The position numbers were made by a program, and so were the translations under genes. 64,000 nucleotides of DNA. Origin: Pyramidobacter sp. C12-8 (lineage in GTDB: Bacteria > Synergistota > Synergistia > Synergistales > Dethiosulfovibrionaceae). Under the pieces are notes generated by a model, which did no database searches, had not been told where the DNA came from, and saw nothing but the letters and a program-made list of their open reading frames with translations. This document shows positions 34,936-42,680 of the stretch, piece by piece. How positions within the stretch are numbered: position 1 is the first letter of the stretch; the number at the start of each line of letters is the position of its first letter. The stretch is taken from positions 1 to 64,000 of the forward strand of contig NZ_MUHX01000007.1 in NCBI RefSeq assembly GCF_002007215.1. The letters run 5' to 3'.

Positions 34936-34997
34936 TTCCCGCCGAAAGCAAACGACGAACACGCCCGCGGGAAGTTCCGTACAGGGCGCTTGACCTA

Positions 34998-35315
34998 GTG
35001 GGAAGCGGGGAGTATTCTCTCTTTGCGCACCCCGTCGCAGGGAATGGACGTCTTCTGCGCAATCCTTACCGCACGGTGATTCTGACTCAGCCCCCGGCGG
35101 CGCGCGGACGCATCCCGCAGGATCGGCAGACGGCCTTCATCGACAGAGCCCTGAACAAGGCGGAAGACATCGAATACGGCGAGATTCCCGCCGGAACTCA
35201 CGCGGATTACGCGACCGTCGATTTCGAGCTTTTCAAGACGACGATGAACAGCGCTGAAAACGGGGAGCGGCAAGAGCCCCTTCCTCTTCGGCAGCAAAAA
35301 CTCAAAACGAGGTGA
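34998..35315 (+). CDS. Short protein resembling the C-terminal part of GrdX
   Basis: A 105-codon open frame starting at GTG with no convincing ribosome binding site. The frame is open to 34935 but without another start. Third codon positions are rich in G and C, as in real genes here. The segment FAHPVAGNGRLLRNPYRTVILT recalls the GrdX pattern of HPL.G...PN..PY.S. followed by an acidic C-terminal helix (here HADYATVDFELFKTTM). GrdX usually has about 120-135 residues, so about 30-55 N-terminal residues would be missing; this may be a truncated remnant. It ends five bases before ridA. The assignment comes from memory of the family and is tentative. Confidence 0.4.
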   Translation: MGSGEYSLFAHPVAGNGRLLRNPYRTVILTQPPAARGRIPQDRQTAFIDRALNKAEDIEYGEIPAGTHADYATVDFELFKTTMNSAENGERQEPLPLRQQKLKTR

Positions 35316-35320
35316 TCGGC

Positions 35321-35806
35321 ATGAGCATCAAAGAAAGACTGAAAGAACTGGGCATCGAGCTTCCGCCCGCGAACAAGCCCACGGGATCCTACGTGCCCGC
35401 CACGGCTTCGGAAACGCTGTGCTTCTCCTCCGGACAGACGCCGCGCGTCAACGGCGAGGTCGCGTATGCCGGCACGATGGGCGCAGAAAACGGTCCCAGC
35501 CTCGAGGAGGCCTACGCGGCCGCCCGCGTCTGCGCCATCAACTGTCTGGCCGCCGTCGACATGGCCGCCGGATTGGACAACGTGGCCCGCGTCCTCAAGG
35601 TCACGGGCTTCATCAACGCCGCTCCGGGCTTCACGCAGACGGCCAAAGTGCTGAACGGCGCCTCCGACCTGTTGCTCGAGGTCTTCGGTCGGGCCGGCCG
35701 CCACGCCCGCAGCGCCATCGGCATCCAAGCCTTGCCCGGCAATGCGGTCGTCGAGGTGGAGATCGTTGTCCGCCTCAAGGAACCGCGCGAATTCCCCGCG
35801 GACTGA
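35321..35806 (+). CDS. RidA/YjgF-family protein (longer Rid subfamily)
   Basis: Small trimeric protein, 161 residues. Archetypal RidA hydrolyses reactive enamines/imines released by PLP enzymes. This sequence belongs to the longer subfamily starting with KERLKELGIELPPANKPTGSYVPA and containing LCFSSGQTP, whose members may lack the classical arginine and whose substrates are less clear. I chose ATG 35321, seven bases after GAGGTGA, over an upstream GTG (35312). PLP-dependent amino acid enzymes are abundant in this genome, which gives it an obvious role. An intrinsic terminator follows. Confidence 0.9.
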   Translation: MSIKERLKELGIELPPANKPTGSYVPATASETLCFSSGQTPRVNGEVAYAGTMGAENGPSLEEAYAAARVCAINCLAAVDMAAGLDNVARVLKVTGFINAAPGFTQTAKVLNGASDLLLEVFGRAGRHARSAIGIQALPGNAVVEVEIVVRLKEPREFPAD

Positions 35807-35822
35807 CCCCACGCTCTGCAAA

Positions 35823-35853
35823 AAATCCCTGCCGCTTTCGCGGGCAGGGATTT
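35823..35853 (+). terminator. Intrinsic terminator after the RidA gene
   Basis: An 11-bp stem (AAATCCCTGCC/GGCAGGGATTT) with a nine-base loop and a short T-rich end, 17 bases after the stop. Confidence 0.8.
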
Positions 35854-35919
35854 CTTCATGCCGCCCCAAAACAGGAACGCTTTCGCAGCTTCCTGCCGCC
35901 GCGGCTCTTCGCAATGAGA

Positions 35920-35957
35920 AAACCGCCTTCCTGACGCCGGCGCCGGGAAGGCGGTTT
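35920..35957 (-). terminator. Intrinsic terminator after iadA
   Basis: A perfect 12-bp stem (AAACCGCCTTCC/GGAAGGCGGTTT) that ends in T-rich sequence on the minus strand, downstream of the iadA stop. Confidence 0.8.
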
Positions 35958-35985
35958 CTGATCCTCCGTGATTTTTCGCGGACCG

Positions 35986-37125
35986 TTACGCTTCGAAGGT
36001 ACCCTTGGCGAGCACCTCGCCGTCGCGCATCATCACGCGGCCGCGGCCGATCAGCGTGCGCAGGCGGTAATCCTTGTCGAGGATCATCAGGTCGGCGTCG
36101 AAGCCCTTTTCCAGACGGCCCTTGCCGGGCAGCTTGAGCCAGGCGGCCGGATTGGCGCCGGCGAACGCGAAGATCTTTTCCAGCGGAGCGTCGCCTGCGC
36201 GCGCGCAGTCGCCGATCGCCTGCAGGATGGAAGCCGGGTCGCCCACGCCCATGCCGGCGAAATTCCCCGCCGCGTCGAAGCGCGGCATGCTGCCGTTGCC
36301 GTCGGAGCTGAAGCAGACGTGCGACAGGTCGGCCCTCTCGGCCACGTAGCGGGCAACCGCGCCGGGCGTCTTTTCGTCGGCGGTGATGTCGGCCACGCCG
36401 CCGGCCTTGACCCAGGCGACCGCGTCGTCGAGAAGCTCGGGGCAGCGCGTCGTGTGCGTCGGCATGAACTGGCTCAGCGGCACGCCGGTGCCTTTGACGG
36501 CCTCGCGCAGCGGTTCCAGCCCCGAAGCCTCGCTGCCCATATGCACGCAGACGACGCCGGCTTTGCCGGACAGCATCCCGGCCACGCGCGCTTCGGAAAC
36601 CAGCGCGCGGATCGTCTCCACCGCAGGATGCGAAGAGCGGTGATCGGACAGCGCGATCTTGCAGCCGATGACCTTGTCGATCCAGGCGATGTCGTGGCCA
36701 ACCTTGCCCGTGATCGTCGGTCCGGGCAGCTGATAGGAGCCGGTGTACATCCACGTGCTCAGACCTTCGATGTCGAGCGCGCGGGCTTTGGCCAGCAGTT
36801 CGGTGAGCGAGCGGCTGAAGCCGTCGGTGCCCAGCAGGCCGACCGCGGTCGTGATGCCGGCCTTGACGAACGTGGAAAGCTGCGCGGGCGGCGTGCGGAA
36901 GTTGAACGCGCCCTCGCCGCCGGCGCCGCCGAAATGATTGTGATGATCGACGATGCCGGGCGCGGCGATCAGCCCCCCCGCGTCGATCGTCTCGAGACCG
37001 GGGATCTTTACGTCGAGCCCTTTTTCCATAGCGGCGATTGCGCCGCCAAGGATCAGCAGATCGGTCAGGCCCACGTGCTCGGGCGCGTACAGGTCGATAT
37101 TCTTCAGAAGCAGCGGATTATGCAT
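35986..37125 (-). CDS. iadA: Isoaspartyl dipeptidase
   Basis: Binuclear-zinc amidohydrolase that cleaves beta-aspartyl dipeptides formed by protein ageing. The 379-residue length fits. All metal ligands of the family are visible: H62 and H64 (DHHNHFGG), the carboxylated lysine K156 (GCKIALSDHRSS), H195 (CVHMGSEA), H224 (MPTHTTR) and the catalytic D275 (SSDGNGSMP). It is preceded on the same strand by an NhaC antiporter, separated by a hairpin. In this fermenter it would recover aspartate from damaged peptides. Confidence 0.93.
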   Translation of the reverse strand: MHNPLLLKNIDLYAPEHVGLTDLLILGGAIAAMEKGLDVKIPGLETIDAGGLIAAPGIVDHHNHFGGAGGEGAFNFRTPPAQLSTFVKAGITTAVGLLGTDGFSRSLTELLAKARALDIEGLSTWMYTGSYQLPGPTITGKVGHDIAWIDKVIGCKIALSDHRSSHPAVETIRALVSEARVAGMLSGKAGVVCVHMGSEASGLEPLREAVKGTGVPLSQFMPTHTTRCPELLDDAVAWVKAGGVADITADEKTPGAVARYVAERADLSHVCFSSDGNGSMPRFDAAGNFAGMGVGDPASILQAIGDCARAGDAPLEKIFAFAGANPAAWLKLPGKGRLEKGFDADLMILDKDYRLRTLIGRGRVMMRDGEVLAKGTFEA

Positions 37126-37175
37126 TTATTTTTTTCCTCGATTCGCAACAAACGATCCATAAAACTTCACGAAAA

Positions 37176-37206
37176 GAAATCGCAGGCCGGTGCGGTCTGC
37201 GATTTC
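37176..37206 (-). terminator. Hairpin between nhaC and iadA
   Basis: A 12-bp stem (37177-37188 with 37194-37205, one G-U pair) ending in TTCTTTTC on the minus strand. It probably terminates most nhaC transcripts and lets some read into iadA. Confidence 0.7.
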
Positions 37207-37222
37207 CTGTCCCAAAACGCGA

Positions 37223-38653
37223 TTATTTGCTTTCCGCAGTCTTGTTGCGGAAAATCGCGATGTTGCAGAACGCGTAGATCCAGGCCAGCACCGCGCCCGA
37301 GTAGCACATGATCGTCCAGGGCAGATACTCCAGCACCGGCACGTCGAGCACCGACGCCATGTAAACGCCGGCGGCCGACCAGGGGATCAGCGGCACGACC
37401 ACCGTGCCGGAATCCTCGAGCGTGCGGGACAGCACGTTGCGGCGGATGCCGAACTCGTCGAAAGGATCGCGGTACATGATGCCGGGCATGATGATGCTCA
37501 GGTAGGAGTTGCCCGTGCCGAGCGCGGTGATGATGCCCGTCAGCGAGGTGGAGAACACCAGGCGGCCGACGCTGCTCTTGATGAAACGCTCGCGCATGGC
37601 GTTGGTGATCACCTTGATCGTGCCGGTGCACTCGAGCTGCCCGGCGAAGATGTAGGCGAAGAACACGACCACGACCGAGCCGGACATGAAGGAAAGCCCG
37701 CCGCGGCTGAGCAGGCTGTCGACCATCTTGACGCCCGTCGCCGCCTTGGGGCCGCTGGCCATGATCTTGACGATCGCGGGCAGCGAATGGCCCTGCATCA
37801 TCGCGAACGGTATGGCCGAAACCATCGACGCCCAGAGCACGGGGATCGTCGGCTTGCCCATGTAGGAGAGCACCAGCATGACGCCCGCGGGGATCAGCAC
37901 GAGCGGCGTCAGCTTGTAGGATTTCTCGATCGCGCCGACGATCTCGTTGATGCGAGTCATGTCCATTGTGTCGGCGCTGGACGAGCCGACGTAGGCGTAC
38001 ACGGCCAGGCCGATGCAGAACGCCGGCAGCGTTGTCCACATCATCGACTTGATGTGGTCCATGATGTCGCACTCGGCGGTCGCGGCCGCCAGGACCGTGG
38101 TGTCGGAAATGGGGCTGATCTTGTCGCCGAAGTAGCTGCCCGCGATGACCGCGCCCGCGGTGGCGGCGGGATTGATGCCAAGACCGTGGCCGATGCCCAT
38201 CAGCGCCACGCCGAACGTGGCGGCCGAGCCCCACGAAGTGCCCGTCAGCACCGAGGAGATGGCGCAGATCACCGAGGCCGAGATCAGGAACGTGCTGGGA
38301 CGGAGGATCGACAGGCCGACTTTGATCAGATAGGGTACCGTGCCTCCGGCCATCCAGATGGCGATCATCGGGCCGACGATCAGCAGGATCAGGATCGCGC
38401 CCGAAGCGCGGGCGACCATCGGGATGACGCCTTCCTTGAACATATAATCCCACGTGAAGCCGTAGCCGAACACGTACACGACCGTCGTCGCCAGCGCGAC
38501 GATCAGGCACAGCATGCCCGTGTCGAAATTCATGAACAGTTTGCCGACGACCATGATCGCGAGGATCATCACCATGATCGCAATCGCGCCGCCCAGTCCG
38601 ACTTCCTTGTGCGGCTTTGCTGCTTTGTGCGGCTTTGCTGCTTTCTCTGCCAT
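37223..38653 (-). CDS. nhaC: NhaC-family Na+/H+ (or Na+/organic solute) antiporter
   Basis: A 476-residue polytopic inner-membrane antiporter. Family features are the segments TGTSWGSAATFGVALMGIG and AGSYFGDKISPISDTT, which hold the ion-binding residues, and a hydrophobic profile over the whole length. Some NhaC-like proteins exchange amino or organic acids rather than Na+/H+, so the substrate is open. The N-terminus carries an exact duplication of six residues (KAAKPHKAAKPHKE) just before the first helix. GGAGGTTGAAGGAG precedes the ATG. It has a near-perfect promoter at 38805-38833. Confidence 0.9.
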   Translation of the reverse strand: MAEKAAKPHKAAKPHKEVGLGGAIAIMVMILAIMVVGKLFMNFDTGMLCLIVALATTVVYVFGYGFTWDYMFKEGVIPMVARASGAILILLIVGPMIAIWMAGGTVPYLIKVGLSILRPSTFLISASVICAISSVLTGTSWGSAATFGVALMGIGHGLGINPAATAGAVIAGSYFGDKISPISDTTVLAAATAECDIMDHIKSMMWTTLPAFCIGLAVYAYVGSSSADTMDMTRINEIVGAIEKSYKLTPLVLIPAGVMLVLSYMGKPTIPVLWASMVSAIPFAMMQGHSLPAIVKIMASGPKAATGVKMVDSLLSRGGLSFMSGSVVVVFFAYIFAGQLECTGTIKVITNAMRERFIKSSVGRLVFSTSLTGIITALGTGNSYLSIIMPGIMYRDPFDEFGIRRNVLSRTLEDSGTVVVPLIPWSAAGVYMASVLDVPVLEYLPWTIMCYSGAVLAWIYAFCNIAIFRNKTAESK

Positions 38654-38804
38654 ACTCCTTCAACCTCCTGCACCAAAAACAAAACCGTGCCCTTCGTCAG
38701 GGCCCTTTACGCCGCCAGCCGGCGCCAAAACGCCGGCCGCAAAAAAGCGAGGCGTCGCCCGGCGGGCGACAAAAGATTGGATACAGATTCGAATCCACGC
38801 GATT

Positions 38805-38833
38805 AGTATAATTAAAAATATTTCTCCTGTCAA
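38805..38833 (-). promoter_or_regulatory. Strong sigma-70-type promoter for nhaC
   Basis: On the minus strand: TTGACA, 17-base spacer, TATACT. The transcript would start near 38798, leaving a leader of about 145 bases with no obvious riboswitch. Together with the GntR-gene terminator (38902-38942), this accounts for the 301-base gap 38654-38954. Confidence 0.8.
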
Positions 38834-38901
38834 CGGAAAATTTTTCGGTGCGGAAAAACGTCCCCAACGCGGCCGGAAATGGAAAAGACGGGAACGCGCG
38901 C

Positions 38902-38942
38902 AAAAAAAATGACGGAGCGCCCGCCGAGAGCGTCCCGTCATT
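38902..38942 (-). terminator. Intrinsic terminator after the GntR/FCD gene
   Basis: A 13-base imperfect stem (38908-38920 with 38930-38942) followed on the minus strand by eight T residues. Confidence 0.82.
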
Positions 38943-38954
38943 GAAAAACGCGCG

Positions 38955-39662
38955 TTACTGCCTTTCTGTTTCCTCCAACAGAGAACGGTAACGGAACGTG
39001 TTCAGCACGTGCTCTTCCATCAGCCGGCGGCTGCGCTCGGCCTCGTGGGCCTCGAGCGCGTCGATGATCAAGGAATGTTCCTTCCAGCTCGGCACGTTTT
39101 CCCCCGTCGAACGCGTTCGTTCCCGATAAAAACGGGTATAAAGCAGCGTGTACATCGTGGAGCGCCAATAACTGCTGTTGAAGAAACGCAGCAGGTACAC
39201 GTTGCCGGAAAAAGAGACGATCAGGCGGTGCAGCTCTTCGTTCAGCTGCGCGTACTGCGCTTTCTCCTCGGGAGTTTGCCGCTTTCGTCCAAACAGCTCC
39301 GCCTCTTTGGCGTTGATCGCGCGCAGCACCGTCACGTGCTCCGGCGTGCAGCCATGCGCCAGCCACGCCGCGGCGGCCCCCTCCACGGCGGCGCGGCTGT
39401 AGAAGATCTGCCGCATGTCCTCCGACGACAACGCCGGCAGCAGATAGCCTTTGCGCCCCCGCTCCTTGATCAGGATGCCCTCCGCGACCAGCCGGCTGAG
39501 CGCGGTGCGCAGCGGCGTGCGGCTCATCGACAGCCGTTCGGACAGATCCGGCTCGAAAAGCCGCTGCCCGGGAACGATCTCGCGCTGACGGATCAGCTCC
39601 ACCACGGTGTTGAACGCGCGCAGCTCGGCGTTTTGCTTCAACGCTTCTACCTCCTGCTCCAT
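38955..39662 (-). CDS. GntR-family transcriptional regulator with FCD domain
   Basis: A 235-residue regulator. The winged helix-turn-helix lies in residues 12-75 (FEPDLSERLSMSRTPLRTALSRLVAEGILI), followed by an all-helical FCD domain that binds a small carboxylic acid in many members. Its gene is on the same strand as nhaC and iadA and lies upstream of them, behind a terminator, so those genes are possible targets; the MATE exporter upstream is another. It shares fold, but little detail, with the regulator at 12124. Confidence 0.9.
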   Translation of the reverse strand: MEQEVEALKQNAELRAFNTVVELIRQREIVPGQRLFEPDLSERLSMSRTPLRTALSRLVAEGILIKERGRKGYLLPALSSEDMRQIFYSRAAVEGAAAAWLAHGCTPEHVTVLRAINAKEAELFGRKRQTPEEKAQYAQLNEELHRLIVSFSGNVYLLRFFNSSYWRSTMYTLLYTRFYRERTRSTGENVPSWKEHSLIIDALEAHEAERSRRLMEEHVLNTFRYRSLLEETERQ

Positions 39663-39761
39663 CGAAAATCTCCCTTCCGACGTCGCTCTCGACGCTCGAA
39701 AAACGTTCCTCCGGCAATGAAGCTCCGCCGAACGGGAACTCTCTTTCCGGATATCCGCTCT

Positions 39762-41156
39762 CTATTGGCTGGTGCGCGCGGCGAGACGACGGCTTTTCAG
39801 CTTCCAGCGGCCGGAGTTGAAATAAAGCCACAGCAGCGCGCCGCGCACGCCCAGGTCGAGATCCATGGCATACCACGCGCCGGCCAGTCCCAGCCCCAGC
39901 CTGTTCACAAACAGCCAGGCCGCGCCCAGACGCAGCCCCAGCATGGAAAAAATGCCCAGCCACAGCGGCATGACCGTGTCGCCCGCGCCGCGCAGCGCGC
40001 CCGAACTGGTCAGCGCCGCGCCGAAAAGCGTCTCAACCCACGCCACGATGCGCAGCGCCCGCGCGCCCTGTTCGATCACCGCCGTGTCGGACGTGAACAC
40101 GCGGATCAGCCATTCGGCCCCGAAATACATGCCCGTGCTCACCACCGCCATCACGGCCAGACAAAGATGGATGCAGGCCCGCCCCTCGGCCTCGGCGCGC
40201 CGTTCGTCGCCCGCGCCTAAAGCCTGACCGACCAGAGTCGTGGCGGCGATGGCAATACCGTAAACGGGATTGTAGCACACGCCTTCGGCCGTCGTCGCCA
40301 GATAATGCGCCGAAACGGCCACCGTGCCCAGCGCGGAGATCACCGACATGTAGAGGATCTGCCCGCTGGAGAGCACGATGCGTTCGGCCGCGATCGGCAA
40401 ACCGACGCGCAACAGATCGTTCAGGCGTTTTTTCTCGAAGCGCAGGAACCGCGGCGCCGACAGTTCGAGATCGCTCCGGCGCCGTCTCAGCGCGGCCGCC
40501 ATGGCAACCGCCGCCAAAACGATCGAAACCGCCGTCGACACCGCTGCGCCGCGCACGCCCCAGCCCATGCCCCACACCGGCAGGCCGCCCAGCCAGTCAA
40601 GATTCCGGCTGGGATAGATGAGCAGAAAGTTGCCCGCCACGTTGCACAGGTTGGCGGCGACGGAGATCTTCATCGGCGTCACCGTGTCGCCGGCGGACTG
40701 GAGCACGCTCGCCATCGAGCGTTCCGCCACGAGGAAAGGCAGGGACGCGCCGACGATGCGCATATAGGCCGCCGCGTCGGGCGCCACGTCGGGGGCGGCG
40801 CGCATCCAGGCGACGTACAGGCCGGCGCCAGTTTCGGCGGCCGCGGTCATGCACAGGCCGATCAGCGCGCCGAGCGCGACCGCCTGCGCGGCGTAACGCC
40901 CCGCCAAGGCGTAATCCTTCGCGCCCCAGCAGCGCGCCACCAGCACGGAAGCGCCGCCGGCGGCGATCATCGTCACCGCGTAGGCCAGCCACATGGGCTG
41001 CGCGTTCAGCGCCGCGGCCGCCGTCGCCACGGCTCCCAGCGAACCGACCATGGCCACGTCGACGATATTCACCAACGTGAACATCACGTTTTCGAAGACA
41101 GCCGGCAGCGCCAGACGGATCACCCGTCTCAGCGTGTCCCGACGTTTTTCTTCCAT
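39762..41156 (-). CDS. MATE-family multidrug exporter
   Basis: A 464-residue inner-membrane exporter of about twelve helices, normal for MATE proteins. It uses Na+ or H+ to expel cationic drugs and other compounds. Family segments include ALPAVFENVMFTLVNIVDVAMVG at the start, NAQPMWLAYAVTMIAAGGASVLVAR, and a homologous second half beginning GLPIAAERIVLSSGQILYM. It stands alone, 99 bases upstream of the GntR gene on the same strand, so it may be under the same control. Confidence 0.94.
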   Translation of the reverse strand: MEEKRRDTLRRVIRLALPAVFENVMFTLVNIVDVAMVGSLGAVATAAAALNAQPMWLAYAVTMIAAGGASVLVARCWGAKDYALAGRYAAQAVALGALIGLCMTAAAETGAGLYVAWMRAAPDVAPDAAAYMRIVGASLPFLVAERSMASVLQSAGDTVTPMKISVAANLCNVAGNFLLIYPSRNLDWLGGLPVWGMGWGVRGAAVSTAVSIVLAAVAMAAALRRRRSDLELSAPRFLRFEKKRLNDLLRVGLPIAAERIVLSSGQILYMSVISALGTVAVSAHYLATTAEGVCYNPVYGIAIAATTLVGQALGAGDERRAEAEGRACIHLCLAVMAVVSTGMYFGAEWLIRVFTSDTAVIEQGARALRIVAWVETLFGAALTSSGALRGAGDTVMPLWLGIFSMLGLRLGAAWLFVNRLGLGLAGAWYAMDLDLGVRGALLWLYFNSGRWKLKSRRLAARTSQ

Positions 41157-41226
41157 GCCCTTCCCCGTCCCTTCGCGCCCACTTTACCAGTTTCGCGGCG
41201 TTTTTGCAAAAAACAGACGGGCCGCG

Positions 41227-41263
41227 AAAAAAGCCGTCGATCGGAGTAATCGACGGCTTTTTT
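41227..41263. terminator. Intrinsic terminator after the DUF362 gene
   Basis: A perfect 15-bp stem (AAAAAAGCCGTCGAT with its complement) with a short loop and T-runs in both directions. It sits between the DUF362 gene and the MATE gene. Confidence 0.9.
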
Positions 41264-41332
41264 TGTATATCATGTTTTTCCTCGCGGCGCCAAGCCGGCC
41301 GCTTTTCGAAACGGCGCGGGCGTTACCCGATT

Positions 41333-42475
41333 TTACTCGCCTTCGCCCTCTTCGATGTGGACCGTCCTCAGCTCGTAGTCGAGCGAGCCCATGCCGATCT
41401 TGGCGCCGTGCTCGAACTGGGCGTGGGGAGCGGTAGTCGGATGAAGGAGCTGGAACTTGTCGTCGCCCTCGTGGAAATGATGTTCCTCTACAGCCGAACC
41501 CGAAGCGGCCATGACCATATCGTAGCAGGCTTTGTCGAGCGCCACGGGATCGGTGCTGGCGGCGACGCCGATGTTGGGGACGATGGGCGTGTCGCTCCAG
41601 CCGCAGCAGTCGCACAACGGCGTGATGTCCATCATGACGTTGATGAAGAGGGGACGTTCCTTGTCCTTGATCGCGCCCCAGGCGTACTCGGCCATGCGGC
41701 AATTGAAGCTCGACTTGTCCTCATCGGCCGTCCAGATCATGCCGACGGCCTGAGTGGGACAGACGGTCATGCACTCGCAGCAGCCCAGGCACGGCTCGGC
41801 GTGGATATGCGACGTCGTTCTGCCGGCGGCGTCTTTCTCCATCGTGATGGCGTGGCCGGGGCAGTTGCGGAAGCAGCGTCCGCAGCCGATGCACTTTTCC
41901 TCGTCGACTTCGAGACGCACCGCGTGCTGGGCTTTTTTGCCGCGGGCCGGCGCGCAGCCCATGGCGAGGTTCTTGATCGCGCCGCCGTAACCGGCCGCCA
42001 CGTGTCCCTTGAAGTGCGAGACGACGACGAGCGCGTCGGCTTCGGCGACGGCGGCCGAGACTTCGACTTTTTTGAAATACTGGCCGTCGATCTCCACCTC
42101 GCGGAAATCGTTGCTCTTCAAGCCGTCGGCGATAATCAGCGGCGCGCCGGTGACTTCGTAACCGAAGCCGTTCTCGATGGCGGTGATCAGATGATCGACG
42201 GAATTCTTGCGGCTGCCCACGTAGAGCGTGTTGCTGTCGACGAGGAACGGCTTGCCGCCGCACTTCTTGATCTCGTCCACGACGGCGCGGATGAAAATGG
42301 GGCGCAGATAGGTGTCGTTGCCTTTTTCGCCGAAGTGCAGCTTCACGGCCGTGAGCGCGTCTTTCGTCACAGTCTTTTTGAAGTCGAGGGCCTCGACGGC
42401 TTTTTTCAGCACGTCCACCTTGCTGACTGCGGGCGTGAAGGGCGCGAACCAGACGACCGGCTTTTTGTTTTTCAT
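41333..42475 (-). CDS. DUF362 protein with two [4Fe-4S] ferredoxin clusters
   Basis: A 380-residue cytoplasmic iron-sulfur protein. Residues 1-185 are the DUF362 domain (KLHFGEKGNDTYLRPI, VVVSHFKGHVAAGYGGAIKNLAMGC). Two classical ferredoxin motifs follow: C195-C198-C201-C205 and C229-C232-C235-C239, each ending in CP. Family knowledge: these proteins are common in anaerobes and poorly characterised, presumably carrying electrons or helping cluster assembly. I chose ATG 42475, preceded by AGGGGGGA. A terminator follows, and it appears to be monocistronic. Confidence 0.9.
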   Translation of the reverse strand: MKNKKPVVWFAPFTPAVSKVDVLKKAVEALDFKKTVTKDALTAVKLHFGEKGNDTYLRPIFIRAVVDEIKKCGGKPFLVDSNTLYVGSRKNSVDHLITAIENGFGYEVTGAPLIIADGLKSNDFREVEIDGQYFKKVEVSAAVAEADALVVVSHFKGHVAAGYGGAIKNLAMGCAPARGKKAQHAVRLEVDEEKCIGCGRCFRNCPGHAITMEKDAAGRTTSHIHAEPCLGCCECMTVCPTQAVGMIWTADEDKSSFNCRMAEYAWGAIKDKERPLFINVMMDITPLCDCCGWSDTPIVPNIGVAASTDPVALDKACYDMVMAASGSAVEEHHFHEGDDKFQLLHPTTAPHAQFEHGAKIGMGSLDYELRTVHIEEGEGE

Positions 42476-42632
42476 TGCGTGATCCCCCCTGTGGATTTTT
42501 CCGCGGCCGGTCCCCCCGGGCCGGCCGCGGCGGTTCGATTGGAAGTCTACCACATAAAGCGAGCTTCAGGTCAAGGGTTTCGCGCGGCAAAACAGGAGAT
42601 TCCGCCGATTCGCATTTTCGCGCGCGCTGGCT

Positions 42633-42638
42633 TATAAT
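42633..42638 (+). promoter_or_regulatory. -10 element for the MscS-family gene
   Basis: TATAAT 43 bases before the start codon; the -35 (TTCGCA, 18-base spacer) is weak. Confidence 0.4.
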
Positions 42639-42680
42639 TTCTTTCTGGACGATATCATCAGGATTCAAGGAGTGTTGCCG

